From Limnephilus marmoratus (Eukaryota > Arthropoda > Insecta > Trichoptera > Limnephilidae), in assembly GCA_917880885.1 (NCBI GenBank), contig OU862920.1, forward strand, positions 37,793,019-37,857,018: a DNA stretch of 64,000 nt. Reading direction: 5' to 3'. Below the pieces are notes generated by a model. That model worked only from the letters and a program-made list of their open reading frames with translations. It ran no database searches and had not been told where the DNA came from. A program made the translations under genes and the position numbers. The first letter of the stretch is position 1, and each line of letters begins with the position of its first letter. Positions 62,724 through 64,000 of this stretch are shown one piece after another.

Positions 62724-63425
62724 GGCACAGCTATCACTGTATTCTGTCATGTCATAGTAATCGCCAAACTCAAAAAATAGACCTGAAAAGAGACATTGTC
62801 TTACCGGAAGTCTAAACTGGATATAATTGTGTGCGAACTTTGCATATTATACTCCTAAATCAATTGGAAATGAGTTGGAATATCCTCTCAAAACAATGAA
62901 GTCGTGCAAGGAAGTATAAGGTTAATTAGTTACAAGTATAAGGATTTAAATAATACTGTCTTATATTTATTGACCTTCAAGTAGCGACATTACTTAAAAA
63001 TAATTGAGAGAATTCGTCGTCACTGTTGCAACCAAAACGAATATCATGAATATAGCTGCATTTGAACTTACTGATAACAATCACAGTTGTTGGAAGATTT
63101 ATTTAACTGGGTGGGTTAATCAGTGTTTTTTAACGAGTTTTGAAACTGGACGACATGATTGTGGTCGAGTTAAACAATAAAGTGAGGTTATGTGAATAAT
63201 AAAATAAAAGCAAAGAAAATCAAGTGCATGAACTTTTCAAATTTCGAACCGGTGGTTGTCTTTAAAAAATTATAAAACTAAAAAAAAAATCTTTCAAATA
63301 AAAGCGATAAGTACCTACCTATAATACATTGTTCCAGTTAACAGACAATAATTATTATCAATTACTATTTTAATTTTTTCCTTACTGATTTGAAACGTTG
63401 AGTTCCAATATCCTCGTAGAGCGTT

Positions 63426-64000
63426 TTGGTCTTCGGCAGGCAGCCTTTCCGTTTTTAAATAAAATCTTTAAAATATCAGCGGATTTTGGACAGTCTGGGT
63501 CGGGGTAAGGGGTTAGGCGGATACTCGGCTGAGTGAACAGTGATGACATGTAAAATGCTTCTCTTCTTTTAAAAGTTTCGCTCCTGAACATTCACCTCTT
63601 TGAATAGCAATAGAGCACTGGCGGGTAATTTCGATCTACCGGTATTTCAGTGGAAGACGCTCCGAGGAACTAGCGTCATTGACTCCGTCGGCACCGGAGC
63701 ACGCAAAAAAAAATTCACTCCTTTGACATTTGTCACATGTGAACGGGTCGTTCTTAAGATTAACAGCTTGGCTGTAGATGAATTACCTCTTTAATATTTC
63801 TTCACTCTTACAACATGGGTTTCTTCAAGATCCAGATTCACTTCTCCCTTTCCACAAAAATTAGAGTCAATTAAAGACTTTGAATACCGTACAAGATTTC
63901 CAACTACCCGGATCCAGTGGGACCATGGCATCATGATTGATTGTGAATCTGAAGGGGAAGGAAGGGAAGGATTTAGGGAAGAGGAAGGCTGGTAGCGAAC
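63426..64000. other. Flank of unit B, no assigned gene
   Basis: A minus frame at 63,382-63,591 (69 codons) runs up to a good donor context (AATCA|GTAAGG) at the unit B edge, but its phase does not fit the first coding exon, so it is not accepted as an upstream exon. The stretch near 63,735-63,795 (GAACGGGTCGTTCTTAAGAT, AGCTTGGCTGTAGATG) resembles 30,715-30,790 next to a LINE-4 fragment and is probably repeat-derived. Confidence 0.4.

Larger units (their letters stand above)
57100..63425. repeat. Duplication unit B (zinc-finger locus, copy 2)
   Basis: This is the direct-orientation copy of 34,017-43,245, as judged by landmark order and near-identical exons. It lacks LINE-1 and the family S insertions at 35.1 and 40.5 kb, has instead the 1.44-kb inverted-repeat element, and its finger array is longer. 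The left edge lies within or next to LINE-4 debris. The right edge is the GTAGAGCGTTTTGG position, after which B continues into unrelated sequence. Confidence 0.85.

Noticed and set aside
63382..63591. Upstream exon of zinc-finger gene B
   Set aside because: There is a good donor-like site, but its reading phase does not join the first coding exon without creating a stop, and unit A lacks most of the sequence.

Overview
The window looks like repeat-dominated nuclear DNA of an insect. The base composition is AT-rich, most of the sequence is transposable-element debris, a few interstitial CCTAA (TTAGG-type) motifs occur, and the only recognisable host genes are lineage-specific C2H2 zinc-finger genes with introns. 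Nothing resembles bacterial, organellar or viral gene organisation. The order of insect cannot be fixed from sequence alone. No rRNA gene and no convincing free-standing tRNA gene were seen.

Layout. About 1-18.7 kb is gene-free and packed with short interspersed repeats. The main family (P) begins CTAGCTGG..CGGCATGCG or CTAGCTTTTT and has a pyrimidine-rich core. A second family (R) has GAAGTAAAACTTC-type termini and sometimes carries a tRNA-like Pol III promoter. Foldback elements and palindromes are also present. At 19.60-20.54 kb lies a truncated Penelope-like retroelement: a GIY-YIG endonuclease remnant between two nearly identical inverted arms, each carrying a hammerhead-like motif. About 21.4-34 kb holds more P/R copies, LINE tails, a region dense in GAA/TTC heat-shock-element-like words, a mariner-type MITE, and a multi-level nest of elements (31.08-34.0 kb).

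The genic part is two copies of one locus. Unit A (about 34.0-43.25 kb) and unit B (about 57.1-63.4 kb) are same-orientation duplicates, each with a minus-strand zinc-finger gene of three recognisable coding exons. The reconstructed products are about 405 aa (A) and 418 aa (B), with SUMO-type (psi-K-x-E) acidic N-termini followed by 11 or 12 complete fingers. Because each unit serves as the empty site for the other, insertions after the duplication can be read precisely: a 5'-truncated LINE with an open ORF2 and two SINE-like copies in A, and a 1.44-kb inverted-repeat element with an 8-bp target duplication in B.

Between the units are a 1,431-bp solo LTR with a perfect 5-bp target duplication (43.43-44.86 kb) and a set of LINEs nested in one another (46.5-57.1 kb). 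There, an old RT fragment (LINE-4) is split by a decayed LINE-3, which is split by a full-length LINE-2 whose two main ORFs are open. LINE-2 (ORF1 plus EN-RT ORF2) and LINE-1 (ORF2) are the elements most likely to have been active recently.
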